Below, piece after piece: positions 50,966-59,528 of a stretch of 64,000 nucleotides of DNA. Positions within the stretch are counted from its first letter, which is position 1; each line of letters starts with the position of its first letter. Origin of the DNA: Marmoricola sp. (GTDB lineage Bacteria; Actinomycetota; Actinomycetes; Propionibacteriales; Nocardioidaceae); contig JAOPYE010000028.1 of assembly GCA_025964775.1 (NCBI GenBank), forward strand, positions 1 through 64,000, read 5' to 3'. A program made the position numbers and the translations under genes. The notes under the pieces are model-generated. The model worked only from the letters and a program-made list of their open reading frames with translations, searched no databases and was not told the origin of the DNA.

Positions 50966-50990
50966 AACTGATCATGTGCAACGATCAGTT
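50966..50990. promoter_or_regulatory. candidate DeoR operator
   Basis: AACTGATC (50966-50973) and GATCAGTT (50983-50990) form a perfect 8-bp inverted repeat with a 9-nt spacer. The repeat spans the GTG start of the DeoR-type regulator and lies 20 nt from the divergent MFS start, a position suited to repress both. Confidence 0.65.
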
Positions 50991-51773
50991 CGGCAGAAAA
51001 CGATCATCAGTGCGGTCAGCACTGGCGGAACTGTGTCCGTCGATGCCCTGGGCACGCTGACCGGTGCGTCGCCCATCACGATCAGGCGCGACCTCGCCGA
51101 GCTCGCGGAGCACGGGTTGGTCAGACGCGTTCGGGGAGGAGTGACCCGCGCAGAGATGCGCGGAACGTCGTTGCCGTTCTCGGTGCGGTTCGAATCCGAT
51201 CGTGGGCGCAAGGACGCGCTCGCGGCGGTGGCGGCGGACCTGGTGGCCGATGGTGAGTCGCTCATCCTCGACAGCGGAACGACGTGCTACGCGGTGGCTC
51301 GTAGGTTGGCGGGCAGGCCGATCACCGCTCTCGCGCTGTCCCTGCATGCCGCCGCAGCTCTGGCGACCCGACCCGGCGCCCAGGTCGTCGTACCCGGCGG
51401 CCCGGTCGAGAACGACGCGCTCGCCTTCACCAGTCACGCCGCCGTCGCGGCCGTGCACGAGATGAACGCCGATATCGCCATCATCGGCGCCTGCTCGGCG
51501 CTGCCGGGGCACGGACTCGCCTCGACCGACTACGAGGACGCCCAGGTCAAGCGCGCCTGCCTTGCCGCGGCCTCGCGTCGAGTCCTCGTCACGACTGCCG
51601 ACAAGCTGACCCGAACGTCGACGTTCCGGTTCGGCACGCCGGCCGAGCTCACCGACCTCGTCACGACCACGGATGCTCCGGAGGACCTTCTCGTCTCGTT
51701 CCGGGTCGAGGGTGTCGAGGTCCACCTGGTCGAGCAGCCGGTCGAAAACCCGTTTACCCGGCCGATGCCGTAG
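50976..51773 (+). CDS. DeoR-family transcriptional regulator
   Basis: 265 aa. The N-terminal helix-turn-helix (about 5-60) reads [50 protein letters not shown], the DeoR consensus with TIRRDL. The C-terminal sugar-isomerase-like effector domain includes [30 protein letters not shown] and [13 protein letters not shown]. It probably senses a phosphorylated sugar or nucleoside. GTG 50976 lies inside the predicted operator, consistent with autorepression. Divergent from the MFS/HAD operon. Confidence 0.88.
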   Translation: MQRSVRQKTIISAVSTGGTVSVDALGTLTGASPITIRRDLAELAEHGLVRRVRGGVTRAEMRGTSLPFSVRFESDRGRKDALAAVAADLVADGESLILDSGTTCYAVARRLAGRPITALALSLHAAAALATRPGAQVVVPGGPVENDALAFTSHAAVAAVHEMNADIAIIGACSALPGHGLASTDYEDAQVKRACLAAASRRVLVTTADKLTRTSTFRFGTPAELTDLVTTTDAPEDLLVSFRVEGVEVHLVEQPVENPFTRPMP

Positions 51774-51936
51774 CGTGTGTCCTGTTGAAGGGATGGCCTC
51801 CAAGCCGTCCTGGCCGCGCAAGACGTCGCGGCTTGGATCTCGTACTCCTGGTTTCGGTTCGCTGGACATCAGTACAGGTGGATGTCTTCAGCGGCTCGGG
51901 GGCACAACGCCCCCGGCACGAACAAGGGAAAAGATC
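51774..51936 (+). promoter_or_regulatory. long 5' leader of the cold-shock gene
   Basis: 163 nt without a supported reading frame. It contains CGGGGGC (51897-51903) pairing with GCCCCCG (51909-51915) just before the Shine-Dalgarno, and an AAGCCG/CGGCTT pair further upstream. Long structured leaders are usual for cold-shock mRNAs and can act as temperature-sensitive elements. Confidence 0.4.
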
Positions 51937-52140
51937 ATGGCTCAAGGCACCGTCAAGTGGTTCAACGCCGAAAAGGGTTTCGGATTCATCGCCCAGGATG
52001 GCGGCGGCGAGGACGTCTTCGTCCACTTCTCCGCGATCCAGACCAGCGGCTACAAGTCGCTCGATGAGAACCAGAAGGTCGAGTTCGACCTCGCCGCCGG
52101 CCCCAAGGGCCCGCAGGCCGAGAACGTTCGCGTCTCCTGA
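51937..52140 (+). CDS. cold-shock domain protein
   Basis: 67 aa, a single cold-shock domain. RNP1 KGFGFIAQ and RNP2 DVFVHFSAI are intact; the start is [17 protein letters not shown] and the end [10 protein letters not shown]. It binds single-stranded RNA or DNA as an RNA chaperone or antiterminator. The ATG at 51937 follows AAGGGAAAAG. Longer frames extending upstream lack family support. It is followed 7 nt later by a 19-bp perfect terminator hairpin. Confidence 0.93.
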   Translation: MAQGTVKWFNAEKGFGFIAQDGGGEDVFVHFSAIQTSGYKSLDENQKVEFDLAAGPKGPQAENVRVS

Positions 52141-52146
52141 TTTCAC

Positions 52147-52960
52147 TCACAACGAGCCCCGACCGCGTGAGCGGTCGGGGCTCGTTGTGCGTGGTGCCGT
52201 CGTCCAGCTCGCGAGCAGGTCGAGCGCCTGCTGCGACTCAGACCCGGGCTCGGCGGTGTAGGTCAGCAGGCCCAGTCCCGGGTCGCCGGGCAAGGGAAGG
52301 AACTCGAACGGCAGGTCGAGCTTGCCGACCGTCGGGTGGCGATGGATCTTGCGGCCGGTGATGTGCAGTCGCACGTTGTGGTCGGCCCAGCGGACGCGGA
52401 ACTCCTCGCTGCGGGTAGAGAGCTCGCCGATGAGGTCTGTCAGGTCACGGTCGTAGGGATTGCGGCCGGCTTCGGTGCGTAGGCCCGCGACCGTGTCGGT
52501 CGCCAGCTTGTCCCAGTCGGGGAAGAACTCGCTCGCACGGGGGTTGAGGAATGTGAAACGTGCGGTATTCGGCGGGTCTGTCAGCTCCTCGTAGATCGGC
52601 GAGTACAGGGCGCGGCCGAGCTCGTTGGCGGCCAGGAGGTCGCGACGGCCGTTCAGGACGAACGCCGGGACACCGATCATCGAGTCCATGATCCGTTGGA
52701 CGGTCGGTCTCACTCGCTGGATATTCGTCCGCCGTCGCGGTGCCCGGTTGCTACTGGCAACCCGGAGAAGATCGGAGAGGTGGCTCCGTTCGGCGTCGTC
52801 GAGCTGGAGGGCGTGGCACGATTCCGTCGACCACGCCCTCGGAGATGCCTGTCGCATCCCCGCGCTCGAGCCGGACGTAGTACTCGGCGGAGATGCCGGC
52901 CAGAATCGCGACCTCTTCGCGACGATCAACAACCTCACGCCGGCGGCGGGCGAGCGCCAC
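52147..52960 (-). pseudogene. XRE/MmyB-like regulator, frameshifted and N-terminally truncated
   Basis: The C-terminal MmyB-type ligand-binding domain (VPAFVLNGRRDLLAANELGRALY, RFTFLNPRASEFFPDW, FRVRWADHNVRLH, KLDLPFEFLPLPGDPGLGLLTYTAEPGS) is intact. The helix-turn-helix, RREEVAILAGISAEYYVRLERGD, lies in a different frame. Deleting one G near 52815-52816 joins them as GVVDGIV-HALQLDDAERSHL. The 814-nt span is 3n+1, as expected. Upstream of 52960 the first HTH helix is missing because of an in-frame stop. The last codons run through the terminator stem 52148-52189. It probably is a decayed regulator. Confidence 0.75.
52148..52189. terminator. 19-bp perfect terminator hairpin after the cold-shock gene
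   Basis: CACAACGAGCCCCGACCGC (52148-52166) pairs perfectly with GCGGTCGGGGCTCGTTGTG (52171-52189) around a GTGA loop. It begins 8 nt after the cold-shock stop codon and also overlaps the 3' end of the convergent XRE frame. Confidence 0.88.
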
Positions 52961-53024
52961 GACGAAGCGAACACGGCCTCAGTCGATCGTTGACCTTGAA
53001 ACGACGCGTTTGCAGTGTCCCCGA

Positions 53025-53082
53025 ACATGCACACAGGGCGCCGATCGGCCTGAATCAGTCGATCGGCGCCCGTTGTGCATGT
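53025..53082 (-). terminator. long terminator hairpin downstream of msrA
   Basis: 53025-53047 and 53060-53082 form a 23-bp stem with only two mismatches (arms begin ACATGCACA and end TGTGCATGT) around a 12-nt loop. It begins 9 nt after the msrA stop codon on the minus strand. Confidence 0.75.
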
Positions 53083-53090
53083 CGGTGAGG

Positions 53091-53735
53091 TCAGCCCCGC
53101 GGAACTGGTACCCCCGTTGCCGAGTGGCAGCGGTATCCGTTGGGGTTCTTGAGCAGGTACTGCTGGTGGTAGTCCTCGGCGTAGTAGTACGTCGGGGCCG
53201 GCTTGATCTCGGTGGTGATCGGGTCGTACCCGCGCTTGGTCAGCTCGGGCTGGTAGCGATCGGTGACCTCGCGGGCGATCCGGGCCTGCTCGTCGGAGGT
53301 GGTGTAGATCGCGGAGCGGTACTGGGTGCCGACGTCGTTTCCCTGGCGCATGCCCTGGGTCGGGTCGTGCACCTCGTAGAACGCGGCGACGAGGTCGGCG
53401 TACGAGACCTTCTCGGGGTCGAACACGACCCGGACCGCCTCGGTGTGACCGGTACGGCCCGAGCAGACCTCTTCGTAGGTCGGGTTCGGCGTCGTGCCAC
53501 CGGCGTACCCGACCGAGGTCGACCACACCCCCGGGATCTGCCAGAAGATCTCCTCGGCACCCCAGAAGCAGCCCAGCCCGAAGAGTGCCACGTCATAGCC
53601 TTCGGGGAACTCGTCGGTCACCAGCGGAGCATCCAGCGCACGGTGTCGTTCGGCGAGCCGGAATCCCGCCTCGGCACGGCCCGTGAGCGCGTTCTCCGCG
53701 CCGACGATCTGGGTCTTGAACTTGTTGAACAACAT
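53091..53735 (-). CDS. msrA: peptide-methionine (S)-S-oxide reductase
   Basis: 214 aa. It reduces the S-form of methionine sulfoxide in proteins. The catalytic motif [10 protein letters not shown] has Cys56, and [55 protein letters not shown] and [19 protein letters not shown] are family signatures. An N-terminal ~40-residue extension ([19 protein letters not shown]) is common in actinobacterial MsrA. ATG 53735 is chosen because AGGCGAGGAG lies upstream; a longer frame from 53759 lacks support. It ends at the hairpin 53025-53082. Likely role: oxidative-stress repair in the cytosol. Confidence 0.93.
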   Translation of the reverse strand: MLFNKFKTQIVGAENALTGRAEAGFRLAERHRALDAPLVTDEFPEGYDVALFGLGCFWGAEEIFWQIPGVWSTSVGYAGGTTPNPTYEEVCSGRTGHTEAVRVVFDPEKVSYADLVAAFYEVHDPTQGMRQGNDVGTQYRSAIYTTSDEQARIAREVTDRYQPELTKRGYDPITTEIKPAPTYYYAEDYHQQYLLKNPNGYRCHSATGVPVPRG

Positions 53736-53808
53736 CGGGACTCCTCGCCTCGGGTGCACTCTTCACAACGCACGGGGTGTCGACACTGTTCCCGTTCCGG
53801 TGACGGAC

Positions 53809-54741
53809 TCAGCCGTGGTGCAGCGCGCAGTAGCTGTCGCGCGCGGTCGGGTCGCTCGAGGAGAAGAACTGCCGGATCATCGCTCCCTGACCCGCCGCAT
53901 AGTCGGAGATCTCCTGCTCGACCAGCGGACGCAGCAGCGGCGGTGCGTTGACCAGCGCTTCGGCGTTGCGCCACACGACCTCGCGCCAGCCGCGCATGAT
54001 CGCGCCGACCAGGACTTCGTCGACCGGACCGATGTTGATCTCGTTGAACGTCGGGTCGAAGCGGGCGGTCTCCTCGTCGAACACCGGGTGATACAGCGAG
54101 TCGAGGCGGTCGTTGTAGGCGTTGTGGTCCGGCTTGTGCGACGTGCCGTCGGCCGCGGTCAGGCCGACCTGCGCCAGCACGTACGGGAAGTCGTTGTTGA
54201 TGTGCGCGTTCATGCTCATCAGGAAGTCGCCCAGCCCGGTCATCGTCCGGTCCCGGGTCGCCTGGAGCGCGAGCTGCCAGGCAGGGGCTACCGGCTTGCC
54301 GGCGTTCCACGCGTCCATCGTGTCGAAGTACTTGTGCGCGAACACGGCGTCGATGCGGGTCAGCCACGCCCGGTCGGCGAAGTACCCGTTGTCGGCCGCC
54401 GCCTTCACGTTCTCGGTCACCCGCAGGTAGGCCAGCGAGAAGATCGCGTCGTGGCTGCAGGAGGCGGCCAGTGGTGCGAGCCGGGCCTTCATCTCGGCAA
54501 TCACGTCGACGATGCACTGCGGGCTGCCGCTCTGGCAGATCGCGCCGGTGTAGGGCTTGTACGGCGTCGGGAACGGCGCGAACAGGGCGACCACCGGGTC
54601 GAGGATCGCAGGCTGGATCAAGGCGTCCAGCGGAGCCAGCGGGTCGACCGCATCAGCGCGTGCCGGAGCTGCGACGGATCCGGTGGCAAGGACGACGGCC
54701 AGGCCGACGATGCCGGCTTTCAGTGAGCGGCGCAGGGGCAT
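53809..54741 (-). CDS. secreted DUF5995 family protein
   Basis: 310 aa. Signal peptide at about residues 1-30 (LKAGIVGLAVVLATGSVAAPARA). The mature protein has the DUF5995 core: HDAIFSLAYLRVTENVKAA, FADRAWLTRIDAVFAHKYFDTMDAW, GLGDFLMSMNAHINNDFPYVLAQVG and KPDHNAYNDRL. The conserved His/Asp/Asn residues suggest a metal- or nucleic-acid-binding helical protein, but the activity is unknown. It is divergent from the toxin-antitoxin module. Confidence 0.8.
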   Translation of the reverse strand: MPLRRSLKAGIVGLAVVLATGSVAAPARADAVDPLAPLDALIQPAILDPVVALFAPFPTPYKPYTGAICQSGSPQCIVDVIAEMKARLAPLAASCSHDAIFSLAYLRVTENVKAAADNGYFADRAWLTRIDAVFAHKYFDTMDAWNAGKPVAPAWQLALQATRDRTMTGLGDFLMSMNAHINNDFPYVLAQVGLTAADGTSHKPDHNAYNDRLDSLYHPVFDEETARFDPTFNEINIGPVDEVLVGAIMRGWREVVWRNAEALVNAPPLLRPLVEQEISDYAAGQGAMIRQFFSSSDPTARDSYCALHHG

Positions 54742-54778
54742 GTGGTGACCAACGAAGGCCTGTGGATTCAGATACGTG

Positions 54779-54794
54779 GTGTCACCAGTGATAC
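54779..54794. promoter_or_regulatory. candidate toxin-antitoxin operator
   Basis: GTGTCAC-CA-GTGATAC is an imperfect inverted repeat (one mismatch), overlapping the likely -10 box TACCTT (54793-54798) whose spacing would start transcription at the antitoxin ATG (54804). This placement suits autorepression by the RHH antitoxin. Confidence 0.5.
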
Positions 54795-54803
54795 CTTAGT
54801 GTC

Positions 54804-55007
54804 ATGGCCATGACCCTGCGACTGACTGACGAGGAGACTGCCGCTCTCCGTGCTCGCGCGGAGACGGAGGGCCGGTCGATGCAAGAGGTGGCTCGGGAGG
54901 CCGTGCGCGAATACGTACGGATGACCGATCGCGCTGAGTTGCTCAAGCGGGTCCTCGACAGTGAACTGCCACGTTATGCAGACGCCATCCAGCGCCTCGG
55001 GCAATGA
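54804..55007 (+). CDS. ribbon-helix-helix antitoxin
   Basis: 67 aa. The N-terminal MAMTLRLTDEETAALRARAETEGRSMQEVAREAVREYV is a ribbon-helix-helix (Arc/MetJ-type) DNA-binding segment; the C-terminus (DRAELLKRVLDSELPRYADAIQRLGQ) is the probable toxin-neutralising tail. The start codon has no Shine-Dalgarno and appears leaderless. The stop overlaps the Doc-like toxin start (ATGA), the usual antitoxin-first order. It should repress its own operon through the site at 54779-54794. Confidence 0.85.
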   Translation: MAMTLRLTDEETAALRARAETEGRSMQEVAREAVREYVRMTDRAELLKRVLDSELPRYADAIQRLGQ

Positions 55008-55393
55008 CGCCCGTCAACTACCTGAGTCTCCCTGAGTTGCTCTTCGCCGCCGAGCGGACGCTGGACGCGGTCGAGATCAGGGACGTCGGCCTTCTCGAGT
55101 CCGCGCTGGCGCGACCGCAGGCGACAGCTTTCGGGGCCGATGCGTATCCGACTCTCTCGGAGAAGGCCGGCGCACTAGTCCACTCCCTGGCGAACAACCA
55201 CGCCCTCGTGGATGGCAACAAGCGACTTGCCCTGGTGGGTCTGATCGCTTTCCTCGGTGTGAATGGGCTGCGGTTGACGCTCAGCAATGACAGCGCCTTC
55301 GACCTGATCATGGGTATCGCAGACGGTGAGCTGGACGATGTCGGCAGCATCGCCGCGATCGTCACGGCCTCGGTCGAGCCGCATCGGTTCTGA
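55004..55393 (+). CDS. Doc-type Fic-fold toxin
   Basis: 129 aa. The Fic/Doc core motif is H66-A-L-V-D-G-N-K-R74 (NHALVDGNKRLAL), matching HxFx(D/E)xNKR of Doc with the Phe replaced by Leu. The N-terminal YLSLPELLFAAERTL and FGADAYPTLSEKAGALVHSLANNHALVDGNKR are family features. Doc phosphorylates elongation factor Tu and halts translation; this homologue is assumed similar. Translated with the antitoxin through a 4-nt overlap. metB starts 17 nt downstream and may be partly co-transcribed. Confidence 0.87.
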   Translation: MTPVNYLSLPELLFAAERTLDAVEIRDVGLLESALARPQATAFGADAYPTLSEKAGALVHSLANNHALVDGNKRLALVGLIAFLGVNGLRLTLSNDSAFDLIMGIADGELDDVGSIAAIVTASVEPHRF

Positions 55394-55410
55394 CCAACTA
55401 GGCTCCCAGC

Positions 55411-56574
55411 GTGACCCAAGAACACCGAGGCAAGTCCGGGTTCGAGACGCGTGCGATCCACGCCGGCTACGACCCCGACCCGACGACCGGCGCGGTGATC
55501 CCGCCCATCTACGCGACCAGCACCTACAAGCAGGACGGGGTCGGCGGGCTGCGTGGCGGCTACGAGTACAGCCGCTCCGGCAACCCGACGCGGACAGCGC
55601 TGGAAGGCGCGCTCGCCGCGCTCGAGGAAGGCGATCGCGCCTTCGCCTTCGCCTCCGGCCTGGCCGCCGAGGACACCGTCCTCCGGTCGCTGACCAAGCC
55701 CGGTGACCACCTGGTCATCCCCGATGATGCGTACGGCGGCACCTTCCGCCTGATCGACAAGGTCGGCGGCCCGTGGGGTCTTCAGCACAGCCCGGCCGCT
55801 GTGTCCGACGTCGACGCGGTCCGGGCTGCGATCCGTCCCGGCCAGACCAGGCTGGTGTGGGTCGAGACGCCCACGAATCCGTTGCTGAACATCGGCGACA
55901 TCGAGGCCCTGGCCGCCGTCGCGCACGAGGCCGGCGCGTTGCTCGTGGTCGACAACACCTTTGCCTCGCCGTACCTGCAGCAGCCGCTGACGCTCGGTGC
56001 CGACGTGGTCGTGCACTCGACGACCAAGTACTGCGGCGGGCACTCGGACGTCGTCGGCGGAGCGGTCGTCGTACGCGGCCTGGAGACCGCCGAGCGCGTC
56101 GGCTTCCACCAGAACGCGATGGGCGCCGTCCCCGGTCCGTTCGACTGCTTCCTGACCCACCGCGGGCTCAAGACCCTCGCAGTGCGGATGGACAGGCACT
56201 GCGACAACGCCGAGAAGGTCGTCGAGTTCCTGGTGAGCCACCCCCAGGTCGCCGGGGTCATCTATCCCGGCCTGGAGTCCCACCCCGGTCATGCGGTGGC
56301 CAGCCGGCAGATGAAGCGGTACGGCGGCATCGTCTCGTTCCGGGTCACCGGTGGCGAGGAGCATGCGCTCGAGGTCTGCGCGAGGGCCGAGGTCTTCACG
56401 CTGGGTGAGTCCCTCGGTGGCGTCGAGTCGCTCATCGAGCACCCGGGCAGGATGACGCACGCCAGCGTGGCCGGCACCGAGCTGGAAGTCCCCCCCGACC
56501 TGGTCCGGCTCAGCGTCGGCATCGAGTCCGCCGACGACCTGATCGCCGACCTCGAGCGTGCCCTGGAGCCCTGA
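55411..56574 (+). CDS. metB: cystathionine gamma-synthase/lyase
   Basis: 387 aa Cys/Met-metabolism PLP enzyme. SRSGNPTRTALE, PDDAYGGTFRLID, PTNPLLNIGDI, the PLP lysine K206 in VHSTTKYCGGHSD, and LGESLGGVESLIEHP near the end are typical. It makes cystathionine from O-acyl-homoserine and cysteine, or cleaves it, linking methionine and cysteine synthesis. The GTG start at 55411 is preceded by only weak Shine-Dalgarno-like sequence. Its partner cbs lies 43 kb away. The next gene overlaps its stop (TGATG). Confidence 0.9.
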   Translation: MTQEHRGKSGFETRAIHAGYDPDPTTGAVIPPIYATSTYKQDGVGGLRGGYEYSRSGNPTRTALEGALAALEEGDRAFAFASGLAAEDTVLRSLTKPGDHLVIPDDAYGGTFRLIDKVGGPWGLQHSPAAVSDVDAVRAAIRPGQTRLVWVETPTNPLLNIGDIEALAAVAHEAGALLVVDNTFASPYLQQPLTLGADVVVHSTTKYCGGHSDVVGGAVVVRGLETAERVGFHQNAMGAVPGPFDCFLTHRGLKTLAVRMDRHCDNAEKVVEFLVSHPQVAGVIYPGLESHPGHAVASRQMKRYGGIVSFRVTGGEEHALEVCARAEVFTLGESLGGVESLIEHPGRMTHASVAGTELEVPPDLVRLSVGIESADDLIADLERALEP

Positions 56575-56924
56575 TGTCCCAGATGCCGACGGAGCACGAG
56601 GAAACCGAGCCGGACGTCCGTTTCAGCCTGGCCAACGAGCGCACGCTGCTGGCCTACCAGCGGACCGCCATCGGCCTCATCGGCGCGTCCGTCGCGGTGG
56701 CGCACTTCCTCGACGACGGGGCCCTCGCGATCACCCTTGCCTCGGTACTCCTGCTCAGCGGGGCGGTCGCAGCCGTCGGTGGCTACCGCCGCTACCAGGC
56801 TGCCGACCGCGCGATCCGTGCCGGTCGACCACTGCCGACCGGCACGACTGCCCTGATCCTCTCGGTCGGCCTGATCATCTGCGTGCTGGTCGCCGGCGTC
56901 TACGTGATCACCGCGGCCACCTGA
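56574..56924 (+). CDS. DUF202 (YidH-like) membrane protein
   Basis: 116 aa with three hydrophobic helices. RFSLANERTLLAYQRTAIGLIGASVAVAHF is the DUF202 signature (ANERTxLAYxRT), and GYRRYQAADRAIRAGRPLP is the loop before the last helix. Function is unknown. ATG 56574 overlaps the metB stop by 1 nt, so it is translationally coupled to metB. Confidence 0.9.
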   Translation: MSQMPTEHEETEPDVRFSLANERTLLAYQRTAIGLIGASVAVAHFLDDGALAITLASVLLLSGAVAAVGGYRRYQAADRAIRAGRPLPTGTTALILSVGLIICVLVAGVYVITAAT

Positions 56925-56925
56925 C

Positions 56926-58341
56926 ATGCCGCGGCCGCTCCCGCGCCTGGCTGTGTGTGTGGACTTCGGCTCGACGTTCACCAAGGCGGCGCTGGTCGAC
57001 GTCGCAGGCGCTCGCCTGGTTGCCACGTCCCAGCACCCGACGAGCCTGGCCACCGATGTCCTCGACGGGTACGACGCCTGCCTTGCTGACCTGATCGCCG
57101 AACATCCCGACGCGGCACAGGCGACCACGTTGGCGTGCTCGTCGGCCGGAGGAGGCCTGCGCATCGCGGTGATCGGCAACGAGGAGCTGGTCACCGCGGA
57201 AGCGGGCCGCCGGGTGGCGCTGTCCAGCGGAGGCAAGGTCGTCCTGGTCCTCGCCGGCGGTCTCGATGCCGACAAGCTGGTCGAGCTGCGCGACGCCGAA
57301 CCGGACGTCCTGCTGCTCGTCGGGGGCACCGACGGCGGGAACTCCGAATCTCTCGTCGCTGACGCCGACGTCCTGTCCCGGGTGCCGTGGACCGGTCCGG
57401 TCGTCGTGGCAGGGGACGTCGACGCCCAGGGTGCCGTGGCGGCTGCCCTCGAGGTCTCGCCGACGCCGTACGTGCTCGCCGAGAACGTCGTGCCCCGGAT
57501 CGGGGTGCTCGCACCGGTGTCTGCGCGTGAGGCGATCCGCGAGGTGTTCCTGGCGCACGTCATCGGGGGCAAGGACCTGAGCAAGCGACCCGAGTTCGTC
57601 GAGATGGTCCTCGGTGCGACGCCGGACGTCGTGCTGGTCGGGGTCGAGCTGCTGGCCGCCGCCCGGGGCGGGACAGCGCCTGGCACCGGGGTCGTGGTGG
57701 TCGACATCGGGGGTGCCACCACGGACGTGCACTCGGTCGTCGTACCGGATCCGGAGGAGGCGACGTTGTCCCGGGAGGTCGTGGCCACCTCGCCGGTGAC
57801 GCGTACGGTCGAGGGCGATCTCGGGATGCGCTGGAGTGCCCTCACCACGGTTGAGGCCGCGATCGAGGCTGGACTCGAGTCCGAGGAGCTCCGCCCCGCC
57901 GCCGTACGCCGCACCGCTGACCCTGGCCTGCTGCCGGCCACTTCCACGGATCGTGGCGCAGACCTCCGCCTCGCTGCGGCGGCGAGCGTGCTGGCGCTGC
58001 GGCGCCACGCCGGTCGGTCCCAGGTCGTGCTCTCGCCGGCTGGTCGGGTCGTCGAACGCTCCGGCAAGGACCTGCGCGCGGTCGACCTGCTGATCGGGTC
58101 CGGGGGAGTGCTGCGCGCAGCCACCGCTGAGGAGGTGCGAGCCGTCTTCGCCCCGGCGACCGGGACCCACCCGGACGGCTGGCAGTTCCCCGAGCGCCCC
58201 GTCGTGGACGTCGACACGCACTCGATCCTGGCCGCTGCCGGACTGATCGCGCTCCACGGCGGCGACGCGGCCGCGCACGAAGCAGCCCGGAGCCTGATCT
58301 GGAATACCGTGTCAGCGATGAGCAACGAGGTGAGCACGTGA
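56926..58341 (+). CDS. glutamate mutase MutL-like ASKHA-fold protein
   Basis: 471 aa. The ASKHA ATPase features are VCVDFGSTFTKAALVDV (phosphate 1) and VVVVDIGGATTDVHSVV (phosphate 2); LLLVGGTDGGNSES, LAENVVPRIGVLAP and VLIGSGGVLRAA match MutL/GlmL proteins, which support adenosylcobalamin-dependent methylaspartate mutase in some bacteria. No mutase genes are nearby. In actinobacteria MutL homologues are often found without the mutase, so the role is open. It starts 1 nt after the DUF202 stop and overlaps the next gene (GTGA). Confidence 0.83.
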   Translation: MPRPLPRLAVCVDFGSTFTKAALVDVAGARLVATSQHPTSLATDVLDGYDACLADLIAEHPDAAQATTLACSSAGGGLRIAVIGNEELVTAEAGRRVALSSGGKVVLVLAGGLDADKLVELRDAEPDVLLLVGGTDGGNSESLVADADVLSRVPWTGPVVVAGDVDAQGAVAAALEVSPTPYVLAENVVPRIGVLAPVSAREAIREVFLAHVIGGKDLSKRPEFVEMVLGATPDVVLVGVELLAAARGGTAPGTGVVVVDIGGATTDVHSVVVPDPEEATLSREVVATSPVTRTVEGDLGMRWSALTTVEAAIEAGLESEELRPAAVRRTADPGLLPATSTDRGADLRLAAAASVLALRRHAGRSQVVLSPAGRVVERSGKDLRAVDLLIGSGGVLRAATAEEVRAVFAPATGTHPDGWQFPERPVVDVDTHSILAAAGLIALHGGDAAAHEAARSLIWNTVSAMSNEVST

Positions 58342-59528
58342 ACGAGCCCGACGAGTCCGCCAGCGACGGCGGCCGCCCGAGCTTCACCCGCGCCCAGATC
58401 CCCGCGGGCTTCGACCTGGCCGCGGCCTGGGCCTGGCGCTTCATCGTGATCACGGCGGCGGGCCTGATCATCCTGTACGCGATCAACCTCTTCTCAGAGA
58501 TCTTCTTCCCGCTCGCGATCGCCCTGTTCATCGCGGCCCTCAGCGCCCCGGTCGTCGGAGTGCTCCAGCGGATCGGCCTGCCGCGCAAGCTCGCGGCCCT
58601 GCTGGTGGTGATCGGCGGCCTGGCGATCATCGGCCTCCTGATCACGTTCGTGACCCAGCAGATCGCCTCCGGCGCCGGCGACCTGTCGCAGAAGGTCGCC
58701 GACGGTCTCGGCGAGATCCGCAGCTGGCTCCAGACCGGCCCGTTGCACGCCAGCAACTCGCAGATCAACGACTGGATCGGCAAGGCCCAGGACTACGTCA
58801 CGACCCAGGGCGGCGACCTGGCCAGCAAGGCCGGCACGCTCGGCTCGGCGGTCGGTCGCGTCCTCGCGGGCTTCTTCATCATCCTGTTCTCGACGTATTT
58901 CTTCCTCGCCGACGGCCACCTGATCTGGGCCTGGATAGTGCGGATCTTCCCGCGTGCCGCCCGCGAGCGCGCCGACTCCTCGGGCCGGGTCGCGTGGGTC
59001 TCGCTGACCCAGTTCGTCCGGGCCACCGTCCTGGTGGCCGGCACCGATGCCATCGGCATCATGATCATCGCGGCGATCCTCAAGGTCCCGCTCGTCGCGC
59101 CGATCGGCGTGTTGGTCTTCCTCGGCGCCTTCGTACCGTTGGTCGGCGCCTTCGCCTCCGGGACCGTGGCGGTACTCGTGGCGCTCGTCGCGCACGGGCC
59201 CGTGGTCGCACTGATCATGCTCGGCGGAGTCGTGCTGGTCCAGCAGATCGAGGCGCACGTGCTGCAGCCGTTCCTGATGGGCCGGTTCGTGTCGGTGCAC
59301 CCGTTGGGCGTGATCCTCGGGATCGCGGCCGGCATCATCGTCGCCGGGATCGCAGGTGCGCTGGTCGCGGTGCCGCTGGTGGCGACGATCAACGCCGTCG
59401 TCCAGCACCTGGCGTCCTTCACCGACGTCGGCGACGACGCCGAGGAAGCGGCCGCACACGATCCCGGGCCGGATCCGGAGCTGGCGGCCGAGTCGCAGGC
59501 GATCCTCGACGCGGAGGGCCGGGAGTGA
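58338..59528 (+). CDS. AI-2E family (PerM/YdiK-like) membrane protein
   Basis: 396 aa from GTG 58338, overlapping the MutL-like stop. About eight membrane helices occupy residues 30-340. The family signatures are IAALSAPVVGVLQRIGLPRKLAALLVV, LFSTYFFLADGHLIW, ATVLVAGTDAIGIMIIAAILKVPLVAPIGVLVFLGAFVPLVGAFASG and QQIEAHVLQPFLMG. The C-terminal tail is acidic and polar. Members transport small molecules or act in ion homeostasis; substrate unknown. Confidence 0.9.
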   Translation: MNEPDESASDGGRPSFTRAQIPAGFDLAAAWAWRFIVITAAGLIILYAINLFSEIFFPLAIALFIAALSAPVVGVLQRIGLPRKLAALLVVIGGLAIIGLLITFVTQQIASGAGDLSQKVADGLGEIRSWLQTGPLHASNSQINDWIGKAQDYVTTQGGDLASKAGTLGSAVGRVLAGFFIILFSTYFFLADGHLIWAWIVRIFPRAARERADSSGRVAWVSLTQFVRATVLVAGTDAIGIMIIAAILKVPLVAPIGVLVFLGAFVPLVGAFASGTVAVLVALVAHGPVVALIMLGGVVLVQQIEAHVLQPFLMGRFVSVHPLGVILGIAAGIIVAGIAGALVAVPLVATINAVVQHLASFTDVGDDAEEAAAHDPGPDPELAAESQAILDAEGRE

